Shown here: positions 52,480 to 61,489 of the stretch, in pieces
How the letters are laid out: every line of letters starts with the position of its first letter
How positions within the stretch are numbered: position 1 is the stretch's first letter
Assembly: GCA_942493055.1 (NCBI GenBank)
Contig: OW818680.1
Coordinates: 558,001-622,000 of the forward strand
Length of the DNA stretch: 64,000 bases
Source: CAIZQW01 sp942493055
GTDB lineage: Bacteria; Verrucomicrobiota; Kiritimatiellia; RFP12; UBA1067
Reading direction: 5' to 3'
Program-made: the position numbers and the translations under genes
The notes under the pieces: generated by a model
Seen by the model: only the letters and a program-made list of their open reading frames with translations
Told to the model about the DNA's origin: nothing
Databases searched by the model: none

Positions 52480-53604
52480 TTACCGTCGAACGCTATCGCG
52501 ATACGCTGCTGGAGTCTCTTTCATATACGCTTTGAATTGCCGGAAGAAGCGCGGCATCAGCGGCAGACCGACCTGCGCGCCAATACTGGCAACCGGGAAA
52601 TCCGTGTCGGCTAAAAGCTGTTTCGCACGGAGGATGCGCTGGGCCATGATCTCGTCAAAGCAGGAGTGCTTCAGGGTTCGCATACATTCATGATCCAGCC
52701 ACCGTCTGGAACAATGAAGCGCCTTTGCAACGTCATCAGGTTCAAGCGGATTGTGAAGACTCGCACGGATGGTGTGGATAATCCGCGAAACAAAGAGTGA
52801 TTCGACTGATCGCGAATCCGAGCTGAAGCGCGGAATCACGCCTGATGGAGCGATGCGGATGACCTCTTGCTTCCGTGACGGCTTTTCAAGTCGGCGCCTC
52901 AACAAGTCGCAAGCGGCAGTTGCCATCTGTGCGGTCTGGACATCCACCGATGACAGCGGGATGCCACAGCTATGCGTCATCAACTCATCATTCCCCACCC
53001 CGATAATGGAGACATCGTCGGGGATGGTCAATCTGGCGGCTGTACATGCATGAATCGACTCAGCGCCCCGCAAATCATCCTGCACAAAGAGCGCAATGGG
53101 CTTGGGCAACTTCATTAACTGTTTCGACAACCACGTGGTTGAATCCGTAATAGACATCCCCGGACGCAGCTTGTGTGCTTTTATCCCTTTTGCTGCGAGC
53201 AACTCGCTGAACCCTTTCCAGCGCAAGTCTGACCGTTGCCCTTTGAAACGCTGGTAGAAGGCAAAGTGCTTAAAGCCAAGTCGCAAAAAATGCTCAGCAA
53301 CCTGTTGCCCGCAGAGTTCTCCCTCTTCTGATGTTCCTGACCAGCCATTCTGGATATCCGCTTCGGACATCCAGACATGGACTGCGGGAACCTTTTTATG
53401 TTTTTTTAGCCAGTCCCGGGTCGCTTTGGTAATCGTATAGACTGCGATAATTGCATCTGCACGAGGGGTTTCATATCGTTCCGCTGCAACCGCCATGGTT
53501 GCATCCAGCATCCACCCGGCTTGAACCGCATAATCGGAGATGGCTTTATGAATGGAGGCAAAATAGCGATCCATCAGTAAGACAACGACAGGTTTTTGTT
53601 TCAT
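52480..53604 (-). CDS. XylR-type AraC-family regulator with LacI-like sensor domain
   Basis: 374 residues. Residues about 1-265 are a periplasmic-binding-protein-like sugar sensor (PVVVLLMDRYFASIHKAISD at the start, later IIGVGNDELMTHSCGIPLSS). Residues about 275-374 are the AraC helix-turn-helix pair (VAKALHCSRRWLDHECMRTL, then PVASIGAQVGLPLMPRFFRQ). This domain order is that of XylR and relatives, which activate sugar operons. It is divergent from the ROK-MFS-ManA-GH38 operon with only about 85 bp between, so it most likely senses mannose or a mannoside. No Shine-Dalgarno, and a C-run precedes the ATG. Confidence 0.9.
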   Translation of the reverse strand: MKQKPVVVLLMDRYFASIHKAISDYAVQAGWMLDATMAVAAERYETPRADAIIAVYTITKATRDWLKKHKKVPAVHVWMSEADIQNGWSGTSEEGELCGQQVAEHFLRLGFKHFAFYQRFKGQRSDLRWKGFSELLAAKGIKAHKLRPGMSITDSTTWLSKQLMKLPKPIALFVQDDLRGAESIHACTAARLTIPDDVSIIGVGNDELMTHSCGIPLSSVDVQTAQMATAACDLLRRRLEKPSRKQEVIRIAPSGVIPRFSSDSRSVESLFVSRIIHTIRASLHNPLEPDDVAKALHCSRRWLDHECMRTLKHSCFDEIMAQRILRAKQLLADTDFPVASIGAQVGLPLMPRFFRQFKAYMKETPAAYRDSVRR

Positions 53605-53688
53605 AAGGGGGGGGTGTTCTTGAATTGATAGTATATTATTCTATTTATGATATTTCCGTCAACAGGATTATCGGCTATACTAACGAAC
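53605..53688. promoter_or_regulatory. Divergent intergenic region with imperfect palindrome
   Basis: The 84 bp between the XylR-type gene and the ROK kinase are very AT-rich. The pseudo-palindrome ATAGTATATTATTCTAT (about 53625-53641) and later TTATGATATTTCC are candidates for the regulator's operator and promoters. The site is proposed from symmetry only. Confidence 0.4.
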
Positions 53689-54570
53689 ATGATTAATAAG
53701 TCATATCGCCTTGGCGTAGATGTCGGAGGCTCACACATCACGTGTGCACTGTTCGATGCGGATACCGCTGCCATGATTCAGGACCAGAGCATGCGTGCTT
53801 CTATTCATACGCATGGAGAGCGGGACGTCATACTTGCTGAATTCGCAAAGGTGCTTAAACAGGTCGCGGGGGAACGCCTGAGCGAAGTATCCTCCATAGG
53901 CTTCGCCTTTCCAGGTCCGTTCGATTACGAAGAAGGCATTTGCCTGATCCCGCCTGCTTTGGCGAAGTATGAAAAGCTCTATGGCGTGAATATTAAAGCG
54001 GACTTGACCCAACGACTTGACTTCCATGGAACGATGCGCTTCATGAATGATGCCGCATGCTTTGCGATCGGGGAATATCGTATGGGCGGAGCGCGTGGCT
54101 CACAACGGACATTGGCACTGGCCATCGGAACTGGATTCGGTTCCACCTTCCTAGCTGACGGAAAACCCGTGACGCAGGGCGCTGCTGTCCCCAAGGACGG
54201 CATGCTCTGGCATGTGCCCCATAAAGGAGGGATTGCCGACGACACGTTTTCCACGCGCGGCTTGAAGAAGGCATGGAAGGATCTTACCGGCGAGGACGTC
54301 TCCGGCGCAAAAGAACTTGAGGATTTTGCCAATGCAGGGGATGTGCGTGCCACATCCGTCTTCGAGCGTTGGGGGGAAGAGATGTCGCACTGCATCAATC
54401 CATGGCTTTCCGCATTTGGCGTGGATACGATTGTCCTCGGGGGCAATATTTCGAAGGCGTGGGATTTGTTTGTTCCCGCGCTCAAGCGCGGCATCGGGGC
54501 CTCCATCCGGGTGAATCCGGCTGAACTGGGCGAATCCGCCCAGATGATCGGCGCAGCGTTTATTGAATAA
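53689..54570 (+). CDS. ROK-family sugar kinase lacking the usual zinc motif
   Basis: 293 residues from the ATG at 53689; an upstream in-frame ATG at 53647 is possible. The ATP phosphate motif LGVDVGGSHITCALFD is near residue 7. FAFPGPFDYEEG near 73, the catalytic Asp in RFMNDAACFAIGEYRMGG near 122, and AIGTGFGSTFLADG near 148 are typical ROK. The hallmark CxCGxxGCxE zinc site is absent (HVPHKGGIADD instead). Together with the next two genes it probably phosphorylates imported mannose to mannose-6-phosphate. Its ribosome site is weak. Confidence 0.85.
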   Translation: MINKSYRLGVDVGGSHITCALFDADTAAMIQDQSMRASIHTHGERDVILAEFAKVLKQVAGERLSEVSSIGFAFPGPFDYEEGICLIPPALAKYEKLYGVNIKADLTQRLDFHGTMRFMNDAACFAIGEYRMGGARGSQRTLALAIGTGFGSTFLADGKPVTQGAAVPKDGMLWHVPHKGGIADDTFSTRGLKKAWKDLTGEDVSGAKELEDFANAGDVRATSVFERWGEEMSHCINPWLSAFGVDTIVLGGNISKAWDLFVPALKRGIGASIRVNPAELGESAQMIGAAFIE

Positions 54571-54578
54571 GGAGCAAT

Positions 54579-55727
54579 ATGAAGAGCAAGAAATTAGCTT
54601 TACTCAGTGTCTTCTCCGCCTTTTTAGTGATGGGATTCGTCGACATCGTCGGCATTGCAACGAATTTCGTGAAGAAGGATTTCGAACTAAGCGACACCGT
54701 GGCGGGCTTTCTGCCCTCCATGATCTTCTTATGGTTCCTCATCTGCTCGCTGCCAGCAGGACTCCTGATGAATCGGATCGGGCGGAAGAACACAGTCCTT
54801 CTCAGCATCGGACTGACGGGCATTGCCATGCTCTTGCCACTTGTGCTGTACACGAAGATTGCTGTATTCGTTGCCTTTGCCTTGCTGGGCATCGGAAACA
54901 CGATCATCCAGGTTTCCCTGAACCCCCTGCTCTCGAATGTCGTTTCTCAGGATAAAGTCTCCAGTTCCATTTCACTCGGCCAGTTCACAAAATCCATCGC
55001 CTCTTTTTTGGGACCTGTCCTAGTTTCAGCAATGGTTGCCTGGACAGGAAACTGGAAATTCGTCTTTCTCGCGTATGCAATCAGTTCACTTCTTGTCTTC
55101 CTCTTATTGGCAAGCGCCTCTGTTGAACGGGAGGCCACATCCGGCACCGTATTGTCCTTCTTTGACTGCCTCGCCTTGCTGAAAGACGGACGCATCTTCG
55201 CACTCTTCGTCGGTGTGGTCATGTTGGTCGGCTTTGATGTGGGTATCAATGTGCGCATTCCAGCCCACCTCCAGCAGGTGTGCGGCCTGTCGCTTGAAAA
55301 AGCGGGACTCGGCTCAAGCGTCTACTTTCTGGGTAAAACCCTGGGTGCCTTTGCTGGAGCCTTTGCTTTGGCTCGCCTGAATGCCGCCTGGGTGGGTCGC
55401 GTTTCTGCGTCGATGATGTTTCTCTCCATCGCCACGTTGCTGCTGACAACATCTGTACCCGTCGTCCTCGTCTGCATCTTTATTTCGAGTCTAGGTGTCG
55501 CTGCCGTCTTCTCCTTGCTCTTTGGCTGGGCCTTTGAACATTTACCCTCCAAAACAAATGAAGCCTCCAGCCTTCTCGTCATGGGTGTGTCAGGTGGCGC
55601 GTTGATTCCGCCCATCATTGGCTACATGACCACTCGCTTTGGAACTGTGGGTGCAATTAGCGTATTGCTGGTCACCATTGCCTATGCATTTGTACTGATG
55701 ATGATGTATCGAAAGAAAACAGCATGA
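54579..55727 (+). CDS. MFS sugar transporter, FucP-like
   Basis: 382 residues with about 11-12 membrane segments from residue 7 to the end. The family loop after helix 2 is present (LLMNRIGRKNTVLLS near residue 60), and the FucP-like pattern is VDIVGIATNFVKKDF near residue 20. It sits 8 bp downstream of the kinase gene with GGAG before the ATG, and its stop overlaps the ATG of manA (ATGA). The likely substrate is mannose or a related hexose, moved with H+ or Na+. Confidence 0.88.
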   Translation: MKSKKLALLSVFSAFLVMGFVDIVGIATNFVKKDFELSDTVAGFLPSMIFLWFLICSLPAGLLMNRIGRKNTVLLSIGLTGIAMLLPLVLYTKIAVFVAFALLGIGNTIIQVSLNPLLSNVVSQDKVSSSISLGQFTKSIASFLGPVLVSAMVAWTGNWKFVFLAYAISSLLVFLLLASASVEREATSGTVLSFFDCLALLKDGRIFALFVGVVMLVGFDVGINVRIPAHLQQVCGLSLEKAGLGSSVYFLGKTLGAFAGAFALARLNAAWVGRVSASMMFLSIATLLLTTSVPVVLVCIFISSLGVAAVFSLLFGWAFEHLPSKTNEASSLLVMGVSGGALIPPIIGYMTTRFGTVGAISVLLVTIAYAFVLMMMYRKKTA

Positions 55728-57460
55728 AGCCCAATTACGACAAATTTCCGAGTATTCCTTCAAGCGGCCCCTGTGTACTTGGATGGAATAGCATCACCAA
55801 AACGCTTCGTTCGGATCAACAGCGTGTCGTTGTTGTGGAGTGCTATCCAGGCGTATGGGATGCTGAACTGCTGCCCGCGTTGATTGACGGCCTCAAGCCG
55901 ACCTGTGTGATCAATACGGCTGAGTTCCTGAAGAGTCTTGAAGAACTCGAACGCCTGGTCCGCCCGGATGTTACAGATGACGCAGTGTTCGGTTATCTCT
56001 CTCGGCTGAACATGGAGGATTTTTTTGACCGCGACAAACTCGCCTCCGCTCAAGCGCAGTTATTGAGCTCCGGACTCAGGACGCAAGACTCAGGACTCAC
56101 CCTGGTTTACGGACCAGGGGCGTCGCTGCTCGCAGAAAAAGGGCTTCTGGTCTATGCTGACATGCCGCGCTGGGAGGCGCAGTTGCGTTTCCGCCGGCAT
56201 GAGGTCGGCAATCTCTTCATGGACAACAGGAACACACCTGCATCTCTTTTGTACAAGCAGGCCTTCTTTGTCGATTGGCGCGTAGCGGATCGGCTCAAGC
56301 GCAAGCTTCTCCCCCGAGTCTCCTATTTTCTCGATACTACGATTCCTTTATCGCCCAAGCTGGCATCGGGCGACATTGTTCGCGCAGCGCTGGAAAAGAC
56401 AGCGCAACGTCCCTTCCGCGTCGTACCCTTCTTCGATCCAGCACCCTGGGGCGGACACTGGATGCAAGAGGTCTGCGACCTCGACTCCGCAGTTCCAAAC
56501 TATGGTTGGTGCTTCGACTGTGTCCCTGAAGAGAACAGCCTCGTCGTGAAATTTGAAAATGCCGCCATCGAAATTCCCGCGATTAATCTGGTCTTCGCTC
56601 ATCCGCGTGAACTCCTGGGTGAGGCTGTGTATAAGCGCTTTGGCGAGGAGTTTCCGATCCGCTTCGATTTCCTCGACACCATGGGCGGCGGCAATCTGAG
56701 TTTGCAGGTCCATCCGCTGACCGAATATATCCAGCAGACCTTCGGAATGCCATACACCCAGGACGAGAGCTACTACATGCTCGACACGGGCGAGGACGCG
56801 CATGTCTACCTGGGCCTGCGCGAAGATGTGAACCCGCAAGCCATGCTTGCCGAACTCGACGCATCCCAGGCCACAGGCGAGTTCGATGCGCAGAAACACG
56901 TGGGCGTCTATCCAGTAAAGAAGCATGACCATGTCCTGATCCCGGCAGGCACGATCCATTGCTCCGGAAAGAACAGCATGGTGCTGGAGATCAGCGCGAC
57001 CCCCTATATCTTCACCTTCAAGCTCTGGGACTGGGGCCGTATGGGACTGGATGGCAAACCGCGCCCGATCAACATCGAACACGGCAAGAAGGTCATCCAA
57101 TGGGATCGAACCGAGTCCTGGGTCAAGGCAAACCTGCTCAACCAGGTCTCTGTCGTTGCAACAGGAGACGGCTGGGTCGAAGAGCATACAGGACTGCACG
57201 AACTGGAATTTATCGAAACGCGCAGGCACTGGTTTACAAAGCCTGTATCCCATAACACCAATGGCGGCGTCAACGTGCTGAATCTGATTGAAGGCCGCGA
57301 AGCGATTGTTGAAAGTCCGACAGGCGCATTTGATCCATTCACTGTTCATTACGCTGAAACCTTTATCGTGCCCGCAGCCGTGGGGGCTTATACGATCCGC
57401 CCCTTTGGTGAAGGCGAAGGGGGCCGTTGCGGAACGATCAAAGCATTTGTCAGAGGATGA
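55724..57460 (+). CDS. manA: Class I mannose-6-phosphate isomerase with extra N-terminal domain
   Basis: 578 residues, about 200 longer than usual. The C-terminal half (from about residue 315) is the metal-dependent cupin isomerase: GGGNLSLQVHP with metal ligands near residue 325, YYMLDTGEDAHVYLGLREDV, and the sugar region HVLIPAGTIHCSGKN near 405. It interconverts mannose-6-P and fructose-6-P. The first 315 residues include a domain of unknown use (VVVVECYPGVWDAELLPALI, near residue 30) and a second start-like segment (PAPWGGHWMQEVCDL near 240). A 7-bp word repeat (56072-56099) lies inside the coding sequence, at residues about 117-126. It overlaps the MFS gene by 4 bp. Confidence 0.88.
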   Translation: MKPNYDKFPSIPSSGPCVLGWNSITKTLRSDQQRVVVVECYPGVWDAELLPALIDGLKPTCVINTAEFLKSLEELERLVRPDVTDDAVFGYLSRLNMEDFFDRDKLASAQAQLLSSGLRTQDSGLTLVYGPGASLLAEKGLLVYADMPRWEAQLRFRRHEVGNLFMDNRNTPASLLYKQAFFVDWRVADRLKRKLLPRVSYFLDTTIPLSPKLASGDIVRAALEKTAQRPFRVVPFFDPAPWGGHWMQEVCDLDSAVPNYGWCFDCVPEENSLVVKFENAAIEIPAINLVFAHPRELLGEAVYKRFGEEFPIRFDFLDTMGGGNLSLQVHPLTEYIQQTFGMPYTQDESYYMLDTGEDAHVYLGLREDVNPQAMLAELDASQATGEFDAQKHVGVYPVKKHDHVLIPAGTIHCSGKNSMVLEISATPYIFTFKLWDWGRMGLDGKPRPINIEHGKKVIQWDRTESWVKANLLNQVSVVATGDGWVEEHTGLHELEFIETRRHWFTKPVSHNTNGGVNVLNLIEGREAIVESPTGAFDPFTVHYAETFIVPAAVGAYTIRPFGEGEGGRCGTIKAFVRG

Positions 57461-57520
57461 CGGGGAGGGAGTGGCAGTAAGTTGGAGAGACAGAGGTAAG
57501 ACAAAAATGGAAGGGCTATT

Positions 57521-60500
57521 ATGTTGAAAAATCATTATGAAGAGTCATTCAGAGTCGCAAACATCGCTGTGCTTTCCATAACCGTGATGTTTTTTGCGCA
57601 GTCCATGGCACTGGCCGCTTCAGGGACTATCAGCGGCGTGACTCAAAGGCCTTGGATCATCAATGACAGCGGCCAGTTAAAGTCCGAAACAGAACTGACG
57701 GTTGACAATACTGGAGGGGCTGAATTTGATAGCTGGGTAAAGATCAGCGTACCCGGTAAAACGGCCTATATGGAATCGTTAGGCAAGCTGGCTGCTGGCA
57801 AAGCCACAAAGATTGTGCATGTGCTGGAACTGCTTAAGGATGGCGATCATGTCACCTTTGCATTATACGACAACAAGGACGGCACCGGCACGGCTCTGCA
57901 TACACAAACTTTGGCCCAGATGAAAATTCGCCACTGGAGATTTTATGTTGGTCACAACTCCCATCTGGACATTGGGTATACCGACTATCAGGAAGACCTA
58001 AAAGACACGAAGTGGCCAGGGTTCTGGGACAAGGCCTTGTTGACGGACATGCCGAACTCCGACAACTGGCCTGACGACTCAAAAGTCCGGCTGGAGGTAG
58101 AGGGCGTCTATCAACTCGACACCTCCTTGCGGGTCCGAAGCGCAGACTGGTTTGAAACACTCAGGCTCCGACTCCAACAGGGCCGCTTCGCTTATGGTGC
58201 TGCATTTGCAAATAATGCCCATAGCAACTGGGGCGCAGAAGAGTTGGCACGCTCAACCTACTTTTCTGAACGCCTCTTTAAAGATAAGACAGGTGTGGAA
58301 TCCACTAAAAATATCATCATGCGAGATGAGCCGACCTTGAGCTGGGGCGTCATCGACGCCCTCGCGGAAACAGGGGCCAAGTCTTTTGCAATCCATCACA
58401 ACTCGGATCACAACCCCTGGAGAGGGACCACGGTTTACCCAGAGCTCTTTTACGCCCACGGCAAGACCCCAACGAATAGACTATTAGTCTGGAATTCGCC
58501 GGTCGCTAACTATTGCGTCGATGAGCTGAACTTCCGAGGCAAGGATGTCAATGTCTTGATGTCGAATATTGCAAAGAAACTGATGGGGTACCAGTCTGGG
58601 AATAAATACCCTTACGACGTTGCAATGGTTAATTTTACGAATGGCAGTGATAACGGCCCCATGCTCACACAGGTCTACACCAATATCAAGGCGTTGAACG
58701 ACAAAGGCTATGTGTACCCCCGGATTATCAACGCGAATTACAATACGTTCTTTGATGATGTCGCCACAAACTGGAGCGCCTCTATTCCAACTTACAAGGG
58801 AACTATTGAAGACTGGTGGAACTTTGGAGCCGCCTCCACCGCGTATGAGACCGGCCTCAACCGGGTCAACCATGACAAGCTGAGTTCCGCCGAGTTCTTT
58901 GCAACATTGGCCAGCGTGGCGGTGCCAAATTGCCGCTACCCCTGCGAGGCTTTGGCAAACGCGTATGAGAATCTGATCCTGTGGGACGAGCACACCTGGG
59001 GCTCGCCAAGGCCAGCGGTAGACGAGCAGTGGCGGTGGAAACGAAATACCGCCATTGCCGCAGATGTTGCCTCAAGCAAGGTTCTTAATGACTCGCTCAC
59101 AGCAATCAATACGCTGATTCCTGCCAGCGGACAAACGATTGTCGTCCACAACAATCTTTCGTGGAATCGTTCGGACGTGGTCACGATTAAACAAAGTGAT
59201 TTGCCTGTCCATTTTGACCTCATTGATGTCGCTTCTGCAAAGCCCATTAAATATCAGAAACTGGACAATGGCACGCTGGTGTTTGTAGCCCCGAATGTTC
59301 CCGGCTTGGGTTATAAAACGTTCCGAGTAATTTCCCGCGCCAATGATCCTGTCTTTACGACGAGCGTCAAGGCAACGGCCTCAACATTGGAAAACAACTT
59401 CTTCAAGGTTACCTTTAATAGCGCTGGAAACATCATCAGCATTTTGGACAAGCAGAACTCAAATGCAGAGATGGTTGACCCTTCTGCCCCCTATCCGCTG
59501 AACCAGTATGTGATTTTCAAAGAAGGCGCTTTGGCGGGCCAAGTCTCTACCGCTACCGTGTCTACCTGCGTCGGTGCTATCCAAGGCTGTATGATTTCAG
59601 ACGGTGCGACTACAGGATTGGACAGCCTCAAGCGCAACGTCATCCTGTATGACTCGCTGGCTCGGATTGATTTCGTCAATGACGCGGTCAAGGGACGGCA
59701 GTTGGCAAATGTTGAAATGGGATACTTCTGTTTCCCCTTGAAGGTGAACAATTTCATGTTGCGTCATGAAATGCCAACCGGTGACATGAGGCCAGGCATT
59801 CATGCTGACATCAATAACCCCGAAACAGAGCAGTACTATACGTCATCTACCGCATTTTACACGGTGAACAAATGGGTTGATGCCTCCAACCAGCAAAACT
59901 GGGGAATCACCTTCGCCTCGCTTCAGGCACCGCTGCTATCGTATGGCAAACCGGAACTGGGTTGGTCCAAAGGAACGTGGGATGTGAACTACAACGCGGA
60001 CAAACCGTGGATCTACAGTATGGCGTTCAACAATGAGTGGCAAACCAATTTCCAGAAGACGCAGCCCGGTCGGGCAATCTTCCAATACTCGCTTCGCGGA
60101 CACTCGGGAGGGAACTGGCAGGCGGGGAATGCTGAGACCTTTGGCGCTGAAGTCGCCAGCCCTCTGAAGGCCACCATTATCGCCGGCGCGCAGACTGGCC
60201 ATGGATTCAATGCAGCGAAAGGACAATTCATCACTATCGACAAAAACAATGTCGTTCTAACAGCGGCAAAAGTTGCGGAAGCCAATGCTGACGGCCTTAT
60301 TCTTCGTTTCAACGAGATCAAAGGAGCGTCAACAGCTGTCAAGGTCGACCTGAGCTGGTTCGCGCCGACCGCTGTTATTGAAACCGATCTGGTTGAGAAC
60401 GACAAGACCCCGCTTCCCCTCACTCAAAATTCCGTCACCTTTATCATTCCCCCCTTTGGCTTCAAGACCCTTCGACTCATACGAGGTACGAGGCCGGAGC

Positions 60501-61468
60501 CCGTCAGCAATATTTCAGCCATATTCAACACCAACGGATGCCAGGTGACATGGAACGACATGCCTGGTGCGGCGCTCTTCGAAGTCTTTCGCAGCACGCG
60601 TCAAGATTTCTCGGCAGGAACTGGAACGTATGTGGCCTCCGTGAGTGGCAACCACACTTACGATCAGGCCGTAAGGAGCGGACTGAGTCGAACGTATTAT
60701 TATACCGTGCGGGCCGTGCACGCGGGCAAGAAGAGCGCCCTCCCTGCACCTGTGCAGGCGGTCAGCGGAACCCTCTCCGATACGTTTGCTCCTTCGATTC
60801 CCCTGGTGTCTGGACAGGCATTGCATTCAACCAAAGTAACGCTCTCCTGGCAACCGTCAACTGACAACTACGCAATCAAAGGATATAAGATCTTTCGAGA
60901 TGGGAAACTGATCGTGAATCTTCCAGAGGAGTTCAACAGTTGGCTCGACACAACCGTTCGTCCAAACAACGCGTACAGCTATACCGTGCAGGCATACGAT
61001 GTGAACGGCAATCTCTCGGCTGCCAGTACGCCACTTGTGATTGCAACACCATGTCATATCGCCATTAAGCAGGGGAATATCGCGCCCGATGCCATTGTCT
61101 CCACATCAAGTGAATTCAACAGCGAGCATTGCGCAGCTAATGCGATTGATACGAGCATCGGCACAGGAAGCGGCGAATGGGCTTCAAAGGGAGAAAAGAC
61201 CCCCTGGATCCAACTCACATGGAACAGCAGCAAATCGATTGACAAGATTCGTTTCTATGACCGGGCCAATAAGGACGATAATGCAACTGGAGGCACGTTG
61301 ACTTTCAGCGATGGGAGCCAAATCAGTGTTACGGACATCCCAGGAAACGGGGAGAGTAAAGAGGTGTCCTTTTCCAGCAAAACCGTCACCTGGGTCAAGT
61401 TCCACATCACAGGCGGAGTAGGCCCCAATGTCGGGTTATCAGAGATCGAAGTCTTTGCTAAGCAATGA
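57521..61468 (+). CDS. Large secreted GH38-like glycosidase with FN3 and F5/8C domains
   Basis: 1315 residues. The export signal is around residues 12-33 (ANIAVLSITVMFFAQSMALA). After a small sandwich domain (about 34-140) comes the GH38-like catalytic domain (YVGHNSHLDIGYTDY at about 150, NIIMRDEPTLSW near 265, WDEHTWGS near 490). The C-terminal GH38 beta domains run about 520-1020. Then follow two FN3 domains (about 1025-1205) and an F5/8C/CBM32 domain (about 1210-1315, ending GLSEIEVFAKQ). The nucleophile Asp of classical alpha-mannosidases (RxIDPFGHS) is not found. AAGGG lies 5 bp before the ATG. An exported mannosidase fits the kinase/isomerase genes. Confidence 0.8.
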   Translation: MLKNHYEESFRVANIAVLSITVMFFAQSMALAASGTISGVTQRPWIINDSGQLKSETELTVDNTGGAEFDSWVKISVPGKTAYMESLGKLAAGKATKIVHVLELLKDGDHVTFALYDNKDGTGTALHTQTLAQMKIRHWRFYVGHNSHLDIGYTDYQEDLKDTKWPGFWDKALLTDMPNSDNWPDDSKVRLEVEGVYQLDTSLRVRSADWFETLRLRLQQGRFAYGAAFANNAHSNWGAEELARSTYFSERLFKDKTGVESTKNIIMRDEPTLSWGVIDALAETGAKSFAIHHNSDHNPWRGTTVYPELFYAHGKTPTNRLLVWNSPVANYCVDELNFRGKDVNVLMSNIAKKLMGYQSGNKYPYDVAMVNFTNGSDNGPMLTQVYTNIKALNDKGYVYPRIINANYNTFFDDVATNWSASIPTYKGTIEDWWNFGAASTAYETGLNRVNHDKLSSAEFFATLASVAVPNCRYPCEALANAYENLILWDEHTWGSPRPAVDEQWRWKRNTAIAADVASSKVLNDSLTAINTLIPASGQTIVVHNNLSWNRSDVVTIKQSDLPVHFDLIDVASAKPIKYQKLDNGTLVFVAPNVPGLGYKTFRVISRANDPVFTTSVKATASTLENNFFKVTFNSAGNIISILDKQNSNAEMVDPSAPYPLNQYVIFKEGALAGQVSTATVSTCVGAIQGCMISDGATTGLDSLKRNVILYDSLARIDFVNDAVKGRQLANVEMGYFCFPLKVNNFMLRHEMPTGDMRPGIHADINNPETEQYYTSSTAFYTVNKWVDASNQQNWGITFASLQAPLLSYGKPELGWSKGTWDVNYNADKPWIYSMAFNNEWQTNFQKTQPGRAIFQYSLRGHSGGNWQAGNAETFGAEVASPLKATIIAGAQTGHGFNAAKGQFITIDKNNVVLTAAKVAEANADGLILRFNEIKGASTAVKVDLSWFAPTAVIETDLVENDKTPLPLTQNSVTFIIPPFGFKTLRLIRGTRPEPVSNISAIFNTNGCQVTWNDMPGAALFEVFRSTRQDFSAGTGTYVASVSGNHTYDQAVRSGLSRTYYYTVRAVHAGKKSALPAPVQAVSGTLSDTFAPSIPLVSGQALHSTKVTLSWQPSTDNYAIKGYKIFRDGKLIVNLPEEFNSWLDTTVRPNNAYSYTVQAYDVNGNLSAASTPLVIATPCHIAIKQGNIAPDAIVSTSSEFNSEHCAANAIDTSIGTGSGEWASKGEKTPWIQLTWNSSKSIDKIRFYDRANKDDNATGGTLTFSDGSQISVTDIPGNGESKEVSFSSKTVTWVKFHITGGVGPNVGLSEIEVFAKQ

Positions 61469-61489
61469 ACAGCGAAAGCTTAATTCAAT

